Origin: Lamprobacter sp046541315
GTDB lineage: Bacteria; Pseudomonadota; Gammaproteobacteria; Chromatiales; Chromatiaceae
DNA length: 9,104 nucleotides
Direction of reading: 5' to 3'
Assembly (NCBI RefSeq): GCF_046541315.1
Contig: NZ_JBKHDN010000108.1
Span: 1-9,104 of the forward strand
Part shown: one piece after another, positions 8,386 to 9,104 of the stretch
How positions within the stretch are numbered: the stretch's first letter is position 1
How the letters are laid out: every line of letters begins with the position of its first letter
Program-made: the position numbers and the translations under genes
Notes under the pieces: generated by a model
The model's input: only the letters and a program-made list of their open reading frames with translations
The model's database searches: none
Told to the model about the DNA's origin: nothing

Positions 8386-9104
8386 AGGGTTTTGCTCCTT
8401 GGGGTGCTAATGAACGGGGAACAATCCGCACGATGTCTTCGATCCTTTGCGCAGCAAGGCCTAGGCCAGACTTTCATGCGATCTCTCTGCGAGCAGGCAT
8501 TGATCGATGGCCATCAATGACTTGCGATGATGAGTCGATGATGCGCGAGGACACGAGCACGAGCGGTTTGAAGCCGGAACGTCGGAGAACCCGGGGATTG
8601 GGAAGCGATTGGGAGGCGACCTGGGGCATTTCGACCGCTGTCTGGCCGATAACCACCACCGCCGACTGGATCCCGATCTCAGGAACTTCGACTCGCCGCA
8701 GCGCAGGCAGTCGATGTGCAGCGCTTGCGGTGTTATCCAGCCCACTAAAAGGCCAAGGAAGCGTTGCAGCCGGACAACAGGGATGCCATTGCGGCTTGAA
8801 GCCGAGCAGCAGGGTCGGAGATGACCGCGATCGACGCAGCGTCGGTCCGATGCCTCAGCGTCGAGAGCGCCGCCAGCGCGAAGGTGAGCGACTCGGCGAC
8901 CGGTGTTGCCGGACGTGCGAAGATCGAGCAGGAGGCTGCCGATCGCCACGCCGGCAAACCCGACGAACATGAGGCCGAGGATGATCAGCAGATGATCGGC
9001 GACAGCAGCAGCGCGATCACGCCGCCGCCGACGCCGCCGAGCCGACCGAGATCAGGCCGATCAGGCCGACGGCGCGAACGGCCGGCGGGCCTTTGTCCGC
9101 CGGC
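8386..9104. other. 719-bp stretch with no supported gene; traces of a decayed membrane-protein gene near the right edge
   Basis: Long frames exist on both strands, but none has a recognisable family or a good ribosome-binding site. On the minus strand, hydrophobic pieces appear one after another in different frames: VGLIGLISVGSA (about 9070-9030), GGVIALLLSPII (about 9025-8990) and LLIILGLMFVGFAGVAIGSLLL (about 8988-8923). Stops or frame changes lie between them, which suggests a frameshifted membrane-protein gene, though GC-rich sequence can mimic this. Small repeats present are the palindrome GGCCTAGGCC (8458-8467), a hairpin CATTGAT/ATCAATG (8498-8504 and 8513-8519) and a doubled GATCAGGCC (9050-9067). 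Confidence 0.45.
9081..9104. repeat. Strong hairpin at the window edge, possible terminator stem
   Basis: GCCGGCGGGC (9081-9090) pairs with GTCCGCCGGC (9095-9104) over 10 bp including one G-U pair, leaving the tetraloop CTTT. The stem is very GC-rich and compact, as in intrinsic terminators, but the sequence that would show a following T-run on the plus strand lies beyond the window. On the minus strand no T-run follows. Confidence 0.5.

Noticed and set aside
8433..8972. A 179-codon plus-strand frame and overlapping minus-strand frames (8461-8970, 8474-8850)
   Set aside because: All are mutually overlapping, of biased composition and without family motifs or convincing ribosome-binding sites. 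None can be preferred.

Overview
This is a high-G+C bacterial window. Protein families and codon use suggest a gammaproteobacterium, possibly a purple sulfur bacterium of the Chromatiales. That placement is inferred from familiarity with similar proteins, mainly the small protein at 5339-5581 and the pairing of a PLD/VTT protein with an EEP-family protein. No rRNA, tRNA, CRISPR array or intact transposase was seen.

Left half (1-4906, minus strand): three genes overlap end to start and read leftward. They encode an FtsH-type membrane AAA+ zinc protease (2822-4906), a phospholipase D/cardiolipin-synthase-like enzyme fused to a C-terminal VTT (DedA/TVP38-type) membrane domain (556-2835), and an endonuclease/exonuclease/phosphatase (EEP) family protein cut by the window edge (1-563). 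The overlaps (14 bp and 8 bp) imply one transcript with coupled translation. All three families fit a membrane-maintenance theme: protein quality control, phospholipid chemistry and lipid movement.

Centre (4907-6800): a 432-bp divergent gap holds an inverted repeat and an 11-bp tandem duplication just before a small conserved protein of 80 residues (5339-5581, plus). After a gap with a 16-bp tandem repeat comes a 243-residue protein (5813-6544, plus). It keeps a histidine-kinase H-box but has lost recognisable ATP-binding motifs. Directly after it lies a short relic of a sigma-54 activator AAA+ domain (about 6621-6770), so this looks like a partly decayed regulatory locus.

Right part (6801-9104): a BON-repeat protein (6801-7526, minus) and a DUF1523-like membrane-anchored protein (7999-8385, minus) are separated by 472 bp. 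That gap contains a 98-bp element with perfect 18-bp inverted ends and a set of degenerate 24-bp repeats. The last 719 bp contain no gene I can defend. Hydrophobic fragments split over several minus-strand frames suggest a decayed membrane-protein gene near the edge, and the window ends in a strong hairpin.
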